Source of the DNA: Torreya grandis
Taxonomy: Eukaryota; Streptophyta; Pinopsida; Cupressales; Taxaceae
Assembly (NCBI GenBank): GCA_037957365.1
Contig: JARHVA010000157.1
Span: forward strand, 5,788,501-5,852,500
DNA length: 64,000 nucleotides
Reading direction: 5' to 3'
Below the pieces are notes generated by a model, which saw nothing but the letters and a program-made list of their open reading frames with translations, had not been told where the DNA came from and searched no databases. A program made the position numbers and the translations under genes. Positions 37,700-50,069 of the stretch are shown piece after piece (the first letter of the stretch is position 1; the number at the start of each line of letters is the position of its first letter).

Positions 37700-39724
37700 T
37701 TGATTTCAACCCTTGTCTATACCTTGCTTCATGACATTTTGGACATTCAATCTCACTTTCAAGATTATTGGGAAATAATACACAACCATTCACACATGTG
37801 TGGATGTTTTCATACCCTAAGCCTAGCTTAGTGATTTAATTTTTACATTGACTTCATTTTGTTGGCAATGTGGAGTCAGGTGGTAACAACAAATTTAATA
37901 ATTCCAACAATTGATCTACACTCTCATTTGTCCAACCAAGCACCACTTACAAGTTAAGAATTTGAAGGATTGTTGTCAAATGACTTAACTTGAAATTAGC
38001 ATACACAGGATTTAAAGCATCCTCCATCGACTTGGCCCAATCATCATTTAGACCTTCATTCAACATTATATCAACTTAAAACCCTTCATCTAACATTGTT
38101 TCCTCTTCATCTATATTTTGTGCCACTTCATCTACGTTTATTGCCTCTTCATCTCTCACACTCTACAATTCTATCATATCTTCATAATAATTGTAATCCC
38201 AAGGGCTTATACCACTATGCCCATATCTTATCATATGTCGATAAATCACATTTCTTTTTTTCACCTTTCTACCAAGACAGTCATTACATGGACATGGATA
38301 TTTGTCCATATCCCTCTCATTGGTTACTCTCATCATATACATGGTATTGATCTATATTCAACCTTCGACATTGATCCATCTATAATGTTCTACATTCTAG
38401 TATTAATTTAGTTTCATATTTCAAGAAAAAACATAAATCTAAAAAACTCAACTTACTCAGGATCTAATACGTGTAAACTCATTCTCTTCAGCACTTACCC
38501 AAAATTCAGAGCACTTCACAAAATTAGGATACATAGCACTCTATAGAATTATAATTAGACAAATCTACAGGATACAAAGCACTCTAAAACAATTCAAATT
38601 CAAGAAATACAGCATGGCATCACTCTACAGAATTAGATGTTCTTTTTATGACTAAAAATAAACAAATGTTATTTTTGTCCATGTTTTATTGAGGGCCTTC
38701 CTTGTCTAAATAATAATTAAAGAAATGCTTTAGCAATGGAACATAGAATTTATGCTTGTTCTATTGATGAACCACAAGCCTTTAAACATATGGAAATCTT
38801 GTCAATGTTAATAAATACACAAACACTAACAAATGGGTTAATGAATTATTTTTTGTAAATTTGAGCATTACCTACTAGCATAAATTATTAATATGTTGAG
38901 ATAAGATGACTTGTTCTAATAATTGATATACTCACATGTGTGGACATATAGTATCAATTAAAATAGTTTGGTGACCACATTGATTTGAGGAAGTAACATA
39001 ACTTTCAACTATGCCATATGAGACCATCTTCTAGGATTCCATGCAATTAATAGATTAGGCTTGCACACAATGATACCCAAGCATTGAGGCCTAGGCTAGG
39101 GACATGATCCCATGGTTTAATAGCAAAGTGATCAAATGAATTGAAATTTAGATGCATGTTACAAGTTCAATTCCCATATGCTCTAAAATGCATAGAGGAA
39201 ACTAATGAAAAAATGGTCTGTTAAAATTAGAATTGCATGTATGGTTCTGGTACTCAATTGCCTATGTAACTATTGTAAGTTACACCAACCAATAACAAAT
39301 TAATTATGATGTACATTCACTACCCATGCCATGAAGACTTAGTGAAAAGGAGCCTTAGGGATTAGGTTACTGAATTGGTTACAAAATTAGAAATTAATAC
39401 CATAACCATGCACGATAACATGGAACATAAATAGACAACTTCAAGATATGGTCACTACATTGTATTGATTATACAATGAATAAAAGCATCCAATTCTTTC
39501 ACAATCTCAAAAACTCCAAATTGTTACACGGTAGTCAATGTCTTATGACAAGATACCTCATATTTATGTAACTCATCTCTTATAATACATCAATTTTTTT
39601 CTCCTAGCTAGATACAGTAGTCAATCAGAAAGCTATATACTTTGTGTTTAATATAATGAGGGTTTGGAATTACCTCTAAATTTTCTATAAAGGGCATCCC
39701 CAAATTTGAATTCACTGTAGAGGG
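37700..39724. repeat. Internal direct duplication of the CACTA element, copy B
   Basis: Matches 34,078-36,099. Minus-strand 38,350-37,703 repeats the 5' end of the transposase gene (CPCNDCLG, then VIYRHMIRYGHSGI) and is cut off at about 37,700. Copy B therefore holds only the first fifth of the gene plus its upstream region. Confidence 0.85.
37703..38411 (-). pseudogene. Truncated 5' copy of the TNP2-type transposase
   Basis: Equivalent to 34,081-34,790 of the longer pseudogene: the same N-terminal zinc-binding-like segment and acidic linker. It ends after the ECPKCHEARY block. It lies nearer the 5' (right) end of the element than the longer copy. Confidence 0.75.
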
Positions 39725-40333
39725 CATCACCAACTTCAAATTCATTGTAGAAAACTCTGAATTCCTTGCATGCCTTTTCATAAGTCTCTAGGTCCTCTCC
39801 AGACAAACTTTATCACCCATGCAAGTAGCTACTATACTTATATGCTAAAACCCAAAATGCCTCATGCCATCAAATTAGCACACAAACCCTCTTTGGTCAG
39901 CTCTAGCTCCATTAATAATTAACAAAACCTCCTATTTGTAGAGGTACATTACATAAATAATGCCAATTGTACTCCCCACTCCCCCATCAAATTACCTCTT
40001 TTGAATTTTGCACTCTACAATACTCCCCACTCTCGCCAATAATTTCCCAATTCGCTATTAACCCTACACGAGCAATACAACCCACTCCCGCCAATAATTT
40101 CCCAATTTAAAATATTTTTTTTAATTACCCACTTTAATATCATATTGTCTAATTTTTATTTGTGTGACTAATTAGTTAATCATATTTATTTGTGTGACTA
40201 ATTATTTAGTTGTATTTTTTACTCGACGATCAAATTAGTCATTTATAGCTGTGTTGCAAAAAATTAGTAGAATTTAGTCATTTTTAGTTATCGTGACTAA
40301 AATTTTTAGTCATGAAGTCATTTATTTGCCAAA
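39725..40333. other. CACTA right subterminal region
   Basis: No gene. From about 40,150 onwards there are several TGACTAATTA/TTTAGTCATTT words in both orientations, matching the left subterminal motif but in a looser arrangement. Confidence 0.65.
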
Positions 40334-40344
40334 TTCTACTAGTG
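40334..40344. repeat. CACTA right terminal inverted repeat
   Basis: TTCTACTAGTG, the inverse of the left end, followed by the TCA duplication. Confidence 0.85.
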
Positions 40345-40347
40345 TCA

Positions 40348-40922
40348 ATTGGCATTTTCTCTTCTTTATTCAACACTTACTCAACAGTATGCATCTTCCA
40401 ACACAATCAAGTTGCACTTCAATCTCTAAGATTTTAACTTCCTACATTTGCAGTTTTTATTCATGCCCTTGTTTCTTGATAATATCACAATAACAATAAC
40501 ATTCACCATCACAATCACAATCAATAATTAATATTTTGAGATTTATTAAGATTTTATAGACGTACACATTCAATATTCACAGTGAGTTAGTAAAAATAAT
40601 TGGCATCCAAAATATGTAGAGATGAATATCTGCTATAGGCACAACAATTAAACACCTATGTCATAAATATCCTTTATAAATAAAATCAATAAATATTTGT
40701 TATAAACACAATAATGAAACACCTTTAGTGTAAATATCCTTTACAAATAAAATCAATGGGAAGAAAGTCCCCTTCAACTTGTAGAATTTGTAATATGAAT
40801 TGAAGAGGCATTTTGAGACTTTGGAGAAGGCTCAAGATTTTTTATATTCTTTGTTTTTAAATCGAGGTGACTAGCAAAGGTTGGCTCTTAGCTTAAGATC
40901 ACCATGTAAAGCAGTGATTCAT

Positions 40923-41002
<80 letters not shown>

Positions 41003-42053
41003 CCCCGCCCCCGCTATTAGTTCACTCCCATTAAAGGTTTTCTTTTCTTTATAATATTATTCGAGGCATGTAAATACACCTACGCTTTTGAATAGAGTCC
41101 ACTCATGAATAAATGAGTTTTACATCAAATTCAATACATCTATGCAAAAACATTTGATAAGGTCTAAATGAGTTGTAAAACATTAACTTGAATTTATTTA
41201 GTTAATCCAAATCCAAATCCAAAGCAATAAATCGTTAACAAAGAGTTTAGAAGAGTATCCTAATTTATGAATAATTTGGAAATAATCACTATACTCTAAC
41301 AATAGTAAGACTTACGAGAATCTTGAAAAACTCATCATGCCCTAAGCACCTCCCCAAAACCATACACTCCACATTTTTGGGCCCCAAAACCCTGGACAAC
41401 ATGTTTTTGGTAAAAAATAGGTAGGTCAAAAATGTTTTGAAGATTACATTCATTATATCCTAAACTTTGAAAACCTCACTCAATATTTAAAAAACTTTGT
41501 GCTGACATTAGGAAATTTCACTTCTCCTTCAAAGTCTAACATGGCAAATAACTCTATAAAGGATAAGGAAAATTATTTGTTTTGGGGTATGTGCTCAATG
41601 TTAGTAAACGTTTTAAGCACAAAGTATTTATCTATCAAGTCGCTCAATGGTATATAATATCATAGACAACACACCAAGTAAATACAACAATGATTCAATC
41701 AGGGAATCATGTGTGAAGAAATGTGTCTCTACTATGATCTTTAATACTATAATGAATGTTTTCTAAATGTTTGATTTCTCTACAATGCTTGTAAATGTTC
41801 AATAAAATATTGTGATAAAAAATATTATAAGCCTTTCAATTTTTCTTTAAATTTTTGAATGCTTTCTTTATATCTCTTAAATACACTAATGTATTTGCAT
41901 ATTTATAAATTTTTGAATTCAAATTAAGATGTTATTGACATACAAATTAACTTTAAATAGAAAAAAAGCAGATAAAAGAAATCTAATCCTAAAAAAAATT
42001 TAAAAAAGGTCCCACACCCTTAAAATGTAGGGTGTACATTTTTTTTTGATGAA

Positions 42054-42055
<2 letters not shown>
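40348..42055. other. Unassigned DNA with a long TA microsatellite
   Basis: TA run at 40,925-41,001. Nothing else is recognised. Confidence 0.6.

Positions 42056-42098
<43 letters not shown>
42056..42098. repeat. AC microsatellite at the LINE 3' end
   Basis: About 21 AC units, immediately beyond the apparent 3' end of the minus-strand LINE fragment. Confidence 0.9.
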
Positions 42099-42102
<4 letters not shown>

Positions 42103-43685
42103 AATAATTCACAAAAAATAAGTGGTATGGAAGCATGCCTCAACATCATATTAGACCAAGCCTAGGAACAAGAAACAGTAAAATCAAAAACAACACTAGG
42201 CCCCACCTAGGAACAAGTCATTAAAACATCATAAAAGAGAACATTAAGCTACCAGAGCAACGCTGGAAGGTGGAGGATCCATATCATCTGGACCCCAACC
42301 CAAGTTTGACAAGTCATTGCCATCTAGAATTGGCTCCTAACCAGAAGTTTGAGCAGTGTCCTTATCATCTTCTTATGGCTGAGTAGGAGAAATGGCCAAA
42401 GAGAGTCTGGAGAACTTATCCAACATGTTTGATTGACCTCCAGGTGGCACCCCCCAAGCATCTGGACATAGAGGAGGAGTAGCATCCCAACCATTCTACC
42501 CAATAGGGGAAGGAGGTGGGGCTTTCCACCCTCACTACTATCCAGGAGGGTTCATGCATTGATACGAGGTACCATTATGAGAGTGGTGCCGAGATCAGCT
42601 ATGTCAGTGCCCACCTCAAGGCAAAATAGTAATTCTATCATCAAGTCTATTATCCCTTGGTAGATAAGGAGGAATCTGCACCATAGCACAAGGAACATCT
42701 CCCTATTGAGTGAGAAGGTCCTGGAGATGGCCATGTTCAATGACAACTTTATTTGTCTACACATGTATTTGCAAAAGAACATTGAAAATAATAAAAGACT
42801 TATTGAGAGCAGGAAAATTACAATCTAAAGAAGCAATGTTAAATACTACATTATTTCTTTCTTTTCATAACCAAAATAAAATCTCCACTCCAAAAGTATG
42901 TCAGACTTGGATGCATTTAAAAGGCAAGGCATGTTTATCTCCAAGAAGGATATGCTGTCATTAAAAAAATTTGGGCTGGAAAGGCTTGAAAAGGTTATGA
43001 ATCCATGTCCAGACCCTTTGAGCTTTGCGACAGTGCTAGAAAAGATGAGGAGTGTTTCCAACTGGCCGCAAAAAGGGCATATGAGAAGGGAAATTCCTAA
43101 ATGCACAAGCCTTCTGCCTATAAGTATGCCCTAATATAAGATACACCAAGCGAAATGAGTTGGCTTAGGCTCCAAGTAAGCCTCCCAAATAGTGTGAAAA
43201 TAGAAGCACCAAGTACGAATGGAGGAATGTAGACCCCAACGGGAGTTGAGCTTATCCATTATAGACATGTAAGGATTAAGCCACCCATATCTAACCCAGA
43301 GGGTGTAATTGCGAAATGGAGTTTCAACATACTACTTCCAATCCTTCCACCAACGACGAGCGAAATGGATAGAAATTTTTAGAATGACTACTCAACTAAT
43401 AGATAATTTGGTACTAGCCTCTAAGGCCAAGCTCGAGTGTTCAAAACTTTGGTTTGTGACATGGGAAGTTCTAGGTTCGATTCTTGATTTAAACACAATG
43501 AGGGAGTGAGGCATCTACATCATCATCGAGGTTATGGTAGGTGAAATCGGAGTACCACTTCATCAATGGGTAAGCTCAAGGTAGTGCACGTTGTTGATTT
43601 TCGTCGAACCAAAAAGTAAAAATAAAAAGCTTGGTACTTTTAGTGACGACTTTTATAAAACAAGAGTCACATAGCAACCAGTCCT
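42099..43685 (-). pseudogene. 5'-truncated LINE, C-terminal ORF2 fragment
   Basis: The minus-strand translation gives RNYTLWVRYGWLNPYM near 43,310-43,260, FVWLILY near 43,150, then ISLLICPFCGQLETLL at 43,105-43,050. This is the Cys-containing zf-RVT region that follows reverse transcriptase in plant LINEs. A Pro-rich 3' part continues to about 42,100. Upstream, near 43,670, DWLLCDSCFIK is separated from the rest by the SINE-like insert at 43,416-43,630. Reverse transcriptase itself is absent, fitting 5' truncation. Confidence 0.65.
43416..43630 (+). mobile_element. Candidate tRNA-derived SINE
   Basis: A 215-bp block flanked by TTGGTACT on both sides (43,408-43,415 and 43,631-43,638). It contains a good RNA polymerase III B box (GGTTCGATTCT at 43,474-43,484), a weaker A-box-like stretch near 43,423, and an A-rich tail (CCAAAAAGTAAAAATAAAAA). 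It interrupts a LINE fragment, which confirms insertion. Assignment to a named SINE family was not possible. Confidence 0.65.
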
Positions 43686-44860
43686 TTTTTTAATAAGAAA
43701 AAGTATTAACAAGTATTTACAACAATTAGAAATAAAATTTAAAATAAAAAGAAGAATTTTAGAAGTATGTGATTGAGGATATTATGAATACAATGATATA
43801 AGGTTTTTTATGAATTTTTGTTTAATTAAATTTGTAGCAACCAGTAAAAGATAAAATGATTAGGAAAGTACATATATATCTTATATACAATTAAATTTAA
43901 TATAAATTGAAATAAAAATAAAAATAATCTCTGTATTTAATTAATTAAATAGATATATTTCATTACTATTAAATTTAACATGAGTTAAAATAATAATAAA
44001 AATAAAAAATAATATCTTTATGTAATTAATAAAATATGTGCTTAGTAGAGTTAAAAGAATAATATTTTTAAATAATGAATAGAACACTGAGTGTTGGATT
44101 ATTTTTTACTAAGTGTCAAGTCCCTAATTTTTGGGGGGGATAATTTAGTAGCTTAAAATTATAGTCTTTAATTAACACTTGAGTAATAATAATTATTATA
44201 TTGAAGATTTAGTAGAAGTTCTCCCTAATTTAATGCTAATAGTTAATGTTGTTGGACACATGTTATCATTAAAAATTTTGTTTTAAAAAAAAAAATTTGA
44301 TGATTTATGTACAGACAAAAAAATGGCCTATTTAATGCTAGTAATTATTGTTATTGTACACATTTCATCATTGAATTTTTTGTTTTAAAAATTAAAACAA
44401 TTATATGTAACGAGAACATGAAAAATTCTCATATCAACCAATAAGATGATAAATAAATAATTTTAAGAGTTTTATTGGGATCTAAAAATTATAGAAATTA
44501 AATAAAAACTTTAGAAAGTTTAATATAAAATAAAAATTCTTACATTTTAGTGATCTGTTAGCTAAAAATGATTGTTTTTATGATTATTATAATTCTTTGG
44601 ATTAAAAATTACATTTCGATATAGATAATATTGTTTCAATCGATTCTTATAATTCCTTAGATTAAAAATTACATTTCGATATAAATATTTATAAGTTTTA
44701 AATTTGTTTGTTTAGGGGCATCAATTATGGCGTTCGTAGCGTCTGAAATTTCTGTCCCAAATTAAATAGCAAATTTTTTTTTAAGAATCTTCAAAAACTT
44801 GCATGGCCTCTTTTTCGGGCTGTCTGAGCTTTCCTTTTAATTTTTTTTTTTGATAAGCTA
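43686..44860. other. Unassigned AT-rich DNA
   Basis: Contains a short tandem duplication at about 44,565-44,700 sharing GATTAAAAATTACATTTCGA. No gene seen. Confidence 0.6.
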
Positions 44861-44880
44861 ATATAATATGATCAACAGCT
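44861..44880 (+). promoter_or_regulatory. Upstream elements of the tRNA gene
   Basis: ATATAATAT at about -30 and a CAA triplet near -20 relative to the tRNA start, the usual upstream pattern of plant nuclear tRNA genes. Confidence 0.45.
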
Positions 44881-44892
44881 GCTAGACGTGAT

Positions 44893-44965
44893 GCCGTCTT
44901 AGCTCAGCCGGTAGAGCGCGTGGCTTTTAACCACGTGGTCGTGGGTTCGATTCCCACAGACGGCG
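44893..44965 (+). tRNA. tRNA-Lys (anticodon UUU)
   Basis: 73 bases folding as a standard cloverleaf: acceptor GCCGTCT with AGACGGC, D stem GCTC/GAGC, anticodon stem CGTGG/CCACG with loop CTTTTAA (anticodon TTT), T stem GTGGG/CCCAC with loop TTCGATT, discriminator G. All stems pair perfectly, there is no intron, and the CCA is not encoded, as in nuclear eukaryotic genes. Internal A and B boxes are intact, and a TTTT terminator follows after one base. This is the only RNA gene seen and appears functional. Confidence 0.96.
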
Positions 44966-44966
44966 A

Positions 44967-44970
44967 TTTT
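44967..44970 (+). terminator. RNA polymerase III terminator
   Basis: TTTT starting two bases after the tRNA end. Confidence 0.7.
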
Positions 44971-45263
44971 CTATCATTGTGCAACGCGGTGTTTTAAACT
45001 TACCCAGCATCGTTTGGCCGGCTTTTTTTGTATTTTGGACTTCAAATCAAATAATATTTACATTCCTAACTTTTTTTTTTTTTTTCCGTTTTTTCACCTT
45101 TAGCTTCGTTTTCTTTTTGCCCTTTCGCCTTTTTGCTTTTTTTTCGATTCTTGTTTTTAACTATTGGAAATGAGACGCGTTAATATTTTATATTTTGAAT
45201 TTTGAATGTTAAATTATATTTTGAATTTTGAATTTTAAATTATATTTTGAATTTTGAATTTAA

Positions 45264-45585
45264 AGTTATTCATAATTATATAAATGTTATAATTCATTTA
45301 GATACAGAAATATTAATAATTAGATATCTAAGATTGAGTATATTATTGATATATGAAGAATATTTTTTTATTTTAAGATTCTCAATGGTTTATTTTCTAT
45401 TTCATAAGGTTTAACAATTAGAAAAGTTATTCATAATTATATAAATGTTATAATTCATTTAGATACAGAAATATTACTAATTAGATATCTAAGATGGAGT
45501 ATATTATTGTTATATGAAGAATATTTTTTTATTTTAAGGTTCTCAATGGTTTATTTTCTATTTCATAAGGTTTAACAATTAGAAG
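45264..45585. repeat. 161-bp unit tandemly duplicated
   Basis: Both copies begin AGTTATTCATAATTATATAA, at 45,264 and 45,425, with only a handful of differences. A short run of TTTTGAATT repeats precedes them (45,180-45,262). Confidence 0.9.
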
Positions 45586-46389
45586 GGTAATTAGTGGATG
45601 CTATCTATCTAAATCTTAATGCAAGCTTCAATTCTATTATCTTTGACAATTCAATACAAATATTAAATTATTTACAAAAAATAATAATATATGAAAGTTA
45701 CATAGTAAGGTAGTCAGTTGGTATCACAACTCATACTGAATATTGGAGGGAAAAAGTTGACTCAAAATATAAGCGGGAACAAAAAATAAAGCTGGAATAA
45801 GCATGACACTCAACAACAAACACCAATATTAAGTACAAGTAGAAGCCCCTACGAGAGGGGGTGGAGGATCATCCTTTGGAGGCAAAGCCGCTCAAGCAAA
45901 AGGCTTTGCAGAAGGAGGATCTGGGGCTACCCAGCTATCCATGGTCATATCAATATCCCAACCATCAGCGAGCTACATCTGAGAACCGGTGCCCACAGGA
46001 GAGACTCTGCAAGACGGAGTTGTGTCAAATTTGCCATGCGACGGTGGTGAGCCCCACCCTCTTGGATGAAAGTGAGGGGAGAAGTGGCTACAACTGCGAG
46101 AACAACTTCTGCACCTTCTGGGAGGTAATGGCAGTGGTCTCTGAGGTGGCCCATCTGTGGCACCCGATTTATAGTGCAAGGGGTGTTCCCCCAATGATCC
46201 ACCAGCTCTTGGAGGTAGCGAACTTCCATAGCCACCTTAACAATTTGGACTTGAATCTGCATACAAACTGAACATATAATAAAGACCTTGTTAAGTGAAA
46301 AATCATAAGAGCAAGCATCATTATTAAATATAACATTATTTTTGGCCTTTCATAATTGGAAAAGAATTATGGCTTTGAAAAATTCCACA

Positions 46390-49300
46390 AAAAAGAAATA
46401 GAAGTTAGTTATTTGGTCGAGTCCCCCAGAAGAGCAAGTCGCCAAGAGAATGGCTCAAGGTGATAAGGCTGGAATAAGCTATGAGGATCCATTTCCAAGC
46501 AGACTGGGCATGTGGGCAAAACCAGAATAAATGTTTGAAAGACTCAGGCCAATGGCATGCAAGATACTTGGGTAGAACGATGCTCATGTGAGAGAGCCGC
46601 TCCCTGAGTGAGAGGCCTTGGTAGACAAGGCACCACAGAAAGTGGACGAGTTTATGTTTGATCCCGATGTACCAAATTTTGTCAATTCTAGCAAGCCAAG
46701 TTCTGGGAGAGGATTCAATTCCCTAGCACCTATTGATCTTACAGAGAGCAAGAGAGAAGGGGCTCATGACTTGATACAGAAGGCCTAGAGAATAATTCTT
46801 GAAATGGGTGTCACAATTCTAATGTTAGTCTTTTCACCAAGCATGGGGAGGTTGAAAACCAAGCTTATGAAGCATAACATCAGGAAGCAACTTTTGAATA
46901 CAAAGCATAAAAGGTAAGTCTACACTATTTAATTGAAATTTAGCTTTCAATTCAAGCTAGGGAATCCAATCCCTAGGAGAAACCAAATAGTGAAAGGTAA
47001 AAATACCTTTTTGAAATAGCCTAAGGGTTTTGATTCCTGCTAATTCAACCAACAAAATGCTAGTGCTTGTCATAATAGGAGACCACCATATGCTATGATC
47101 ATTGAAAGATAAACCTTTATGAAATCCATCCTCAATCCACTTCATGTGAGGCTTGACAACTTCGAAGGCTTTCCATGTGCTTTTGGGAACAAAAGAACCT
47201 TCAATTTTGACAGGAGCTGTAGTGATGAGAAGGGAGTGAAAACCTATAGTTTTCTAATTAGGCTTGTCATAGGGGCCCCCAGAAAAGATACAATGGCTTA
47301 GCAGGATTTTCTAAGAATCATTGCCTTCAATGGTGTGAACCACCCATTTAACACATAAAGTTGCACTCTGCCTGTAAAGGTCAATAATTCCCATGCCTTC
47401 TTTATCCCGAGGGATGCAACATATGTCCCAGGCAACACAATGGCAGCCTTTGGCACATTTAGAATTAGACCAGAGAAAATCCCTAAGGATTTTGGCTAAA
47501 CTATCATAAGTCACTTTAAAGGGAGCCTTACAAGAGGAATAATAAACATGGGTAGCCACCAGAATCTTGGTGCAAATTTGGAAATTCCCTGCTAAGGATA
47601 ACAATTTGGTAGTCTAGTACGCAACCTTATGTTCCACTCTTTTGATGACATACTGCAATAACTCAATAAGAAAACTGTCAAAGGTAAAAGGGATGCCAAG
47701 AAATTTGAATTATTCTTCATGTGCAATCCATTTCCAATTATAATGAATAAGCCATTCGGGCATATGCATCATACTTTGTCTAAAGTATTGTCTTATTCCA
47801 TTGTAAATTAGATCTTGGGGCCAAACAAAAGGTATCAAGGCATTTCATAGCTTCCCAGAAGGTTCACTCTTGTTCTTCAAGTGTGAGGAAAATATCATCA
47901 ACAAAGTGACCATTAATGAGCTGGGAAGAGTCGTCAAGAATAGAGATACCACGAACCAAACCCCGCTTAGCTATGGAGGGAAGGAGATAACTTAAAGCTT
48001 CCACAAAAAAAACATATAAAATTAGATCTAGAAGACATCCCTATCTAATGGAGCATTATAGGTCAATGTTATCATACATGAATCCATTAATGGTAAGGTA
48101 GGCTGAGGCATCTGAGAGCAAAGTTTGGACTGTCAAAATGAAGAACTGGACAAAACCTAAAGCCTTTAGCATGGCTAGAATAAAAGGGCACTCAATCTTA
48201 TTATAGCCTTTTCCAAAGTCAAGCTTGAGAAAACTGGTTCTCTAACGAGAAACTCTAGCCCATTCCATCCCTTCCTAGACAGTAATAAGGTTGTCAAGAA
48301 TATATCTCCCTCTAATGAAACCAATTTTCTCAAGTTGAACAATGTTAGGAAGAATAAGATGAAATTGATTGGCTAGAGCTTTATCAAATATTTTATATGA
48401 GACATTCAAAAAGGTAATGGGTTGTTAGCTAGTAAGAAGCTTTATATCACTCACTTTGGGTATGAATTTAATATTAACTTGATTAATTAAAGCTCCTAAA
48501 GAATGGTTTTGTAGGGATTCTTTATACACCTAAAGCAGGTTAGGGCCAACAATGTCCCAAGTGGATTTATAAACTTCACATGGAAAGTCACTGAGGTTTG
48601 GGGCTTTGTTGTTACTCATGTATTAGAGAGCCTCTATGAGTTATTAGAAGGTTAAGGGAGAGTCGTAGAGCCATTGGTCAATTGTTTTAATCATGCAAGG
48701 AACCACATCGAGGCATTCTTGCAATCCCTAATCTCTTTCAATCTTAATCTCCTGGCCTTGGAGCACTAATTTATAGTGATCTATGAATGCCAAAGAGATT
48801 TTAGGAAGGGAAGTGAGCCTGGATTGAGTTGTCTTGATGGCCTTGATCTGATTGTGTCCCTGTTTGGCTCTAAGGGATTTGAAGAAGTCTTTAGAGGCCT
48901 TATCACCAACTTGAGTTAGTACAACCTGGTACGTAATTGTGCCCCTCTAAGAGCATGGCTTTCTACCACCTTAATGTGGTGTTTGAGTGAGGCAACAAGA
49001 TTTTCCAAAGTAGTGTCAAAAGGATTAAGCTTAAGGAGGGAGAAGACCCTTCAAAACTCCTTAAGCATAGAATCCTCACTGCATTTCTTGATATCTAGAA
49101 CTTATTTCCCATAATAGTAGGGGAAAGTGGCGGTGCATAGAGTGGCCTCATTCCACCACTCTGTAGGAGATAAAAAAATGATCAGATAAAACTAAGTCAA
49201 AATTCATAGTGATAAGTTGGTCATTAATGTTGGAGAAAGATAAAATATTTTGCTCTAAAAACATATAAAGGTTGAGCCTTTTTATCACACGTTGATCTCT

Positions 49301-50060
49301 AGCATGTCATTTAGACCACACAAACCAATACATGTTATTAATTGAGTGTCATTAGAGGAGAGGGTCGATAATACCCCATTTATTCTTGAAATAATACCAC
49401 TCTTCATGCTCTCCAATGCACCACTGCATAGGCAAGGCACTAACTTTATCCTTAGAAATCTCCACCATATTAAAATCCCCACAAACGAGCCATTTGACAA
49501 GGGGAGATTGTCAACAAAGGATAGCCAAAGCAAAATCTGTCGAGGCCATCATTAGGGGCATAAATGTTGAGAATGCCACAAGAATGGCCATCAATGTCTA
49601 AAAGCAACCAAATATCTCAATGTGATGGTCCTCCCCCATGGTAATAACGAGGGGGGAAAACTTAGGCAAGACCAATATATTGGTGCCTCCATGTCCATCT
49701 TCATGCAAAGTGGAAATTTGGGTGGCATCATGCCAAATACAATGCAAAGAATTCTGTGAAAGAAAACCTACAACTTTAACTTATTTCAAACAAATAAAAT
49801 CTAGAGAACCTATTTGTTGATAGGCAATGCACACAAAATATTTTTTAGAGGGCTCTATAAGATCTCAAACATTCCATGATAAACCGTTCATTGGGAGATA
49901 TCATCCATGCAGAATTCCCTCTGTCCATCCTTAAAATCTGATAGCACAACAAAACTATTACACTAGTTTGGGATAGGAAAACCTCTCGACATAATGGAGC
50001 ATAATTTAGCCCCATGTTCATATAGGGAAGAGTCACCATCACTATGGGGTGAGATGCATG
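46390..50060 (-). pseudogene. LINE ORF2: endonuclease-reverse transcriptase, broken
   Basis: Endonuclease-exonuclease-phosphatase motifs are kept: YFVCIAYQQIGSLDF near 50,000, VCGDFNMVEISKDK at about 49,490-49,450, and LSDHFF near 49,180, which carries the catalytic Asp-His pair. Reverse transcriptase follows: GFIRGRYILDNLITV near 48,310, LKLDFGKGYN near 48,215 (motif A), GCLLDLILYVFFVEALSYLL near 48,030 and HFVDDIFL near 47,910 (motif C, Val in place of Ala). Then FLWSNSKCAKGCHCVAWDIC near 47,480-47,420 and the zf-RVT segment FKHLFWFCPHAQSAWKWI near 46,530. Numerous TAG stops and some frameshifts make it inactive. This enzyme type nicks DNA and copies its own RNA at the nick. Confidence 0.8.
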
Positions 50061-50069
50061 ATCACCTCA

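Noticed and set aside
45861..46271. 136-codon plus-strand frame with several Cys-His pairs
   Set aside because: It is the antisense of the LINE 3' region; the pairs do not form a known zinc-binding spacing.
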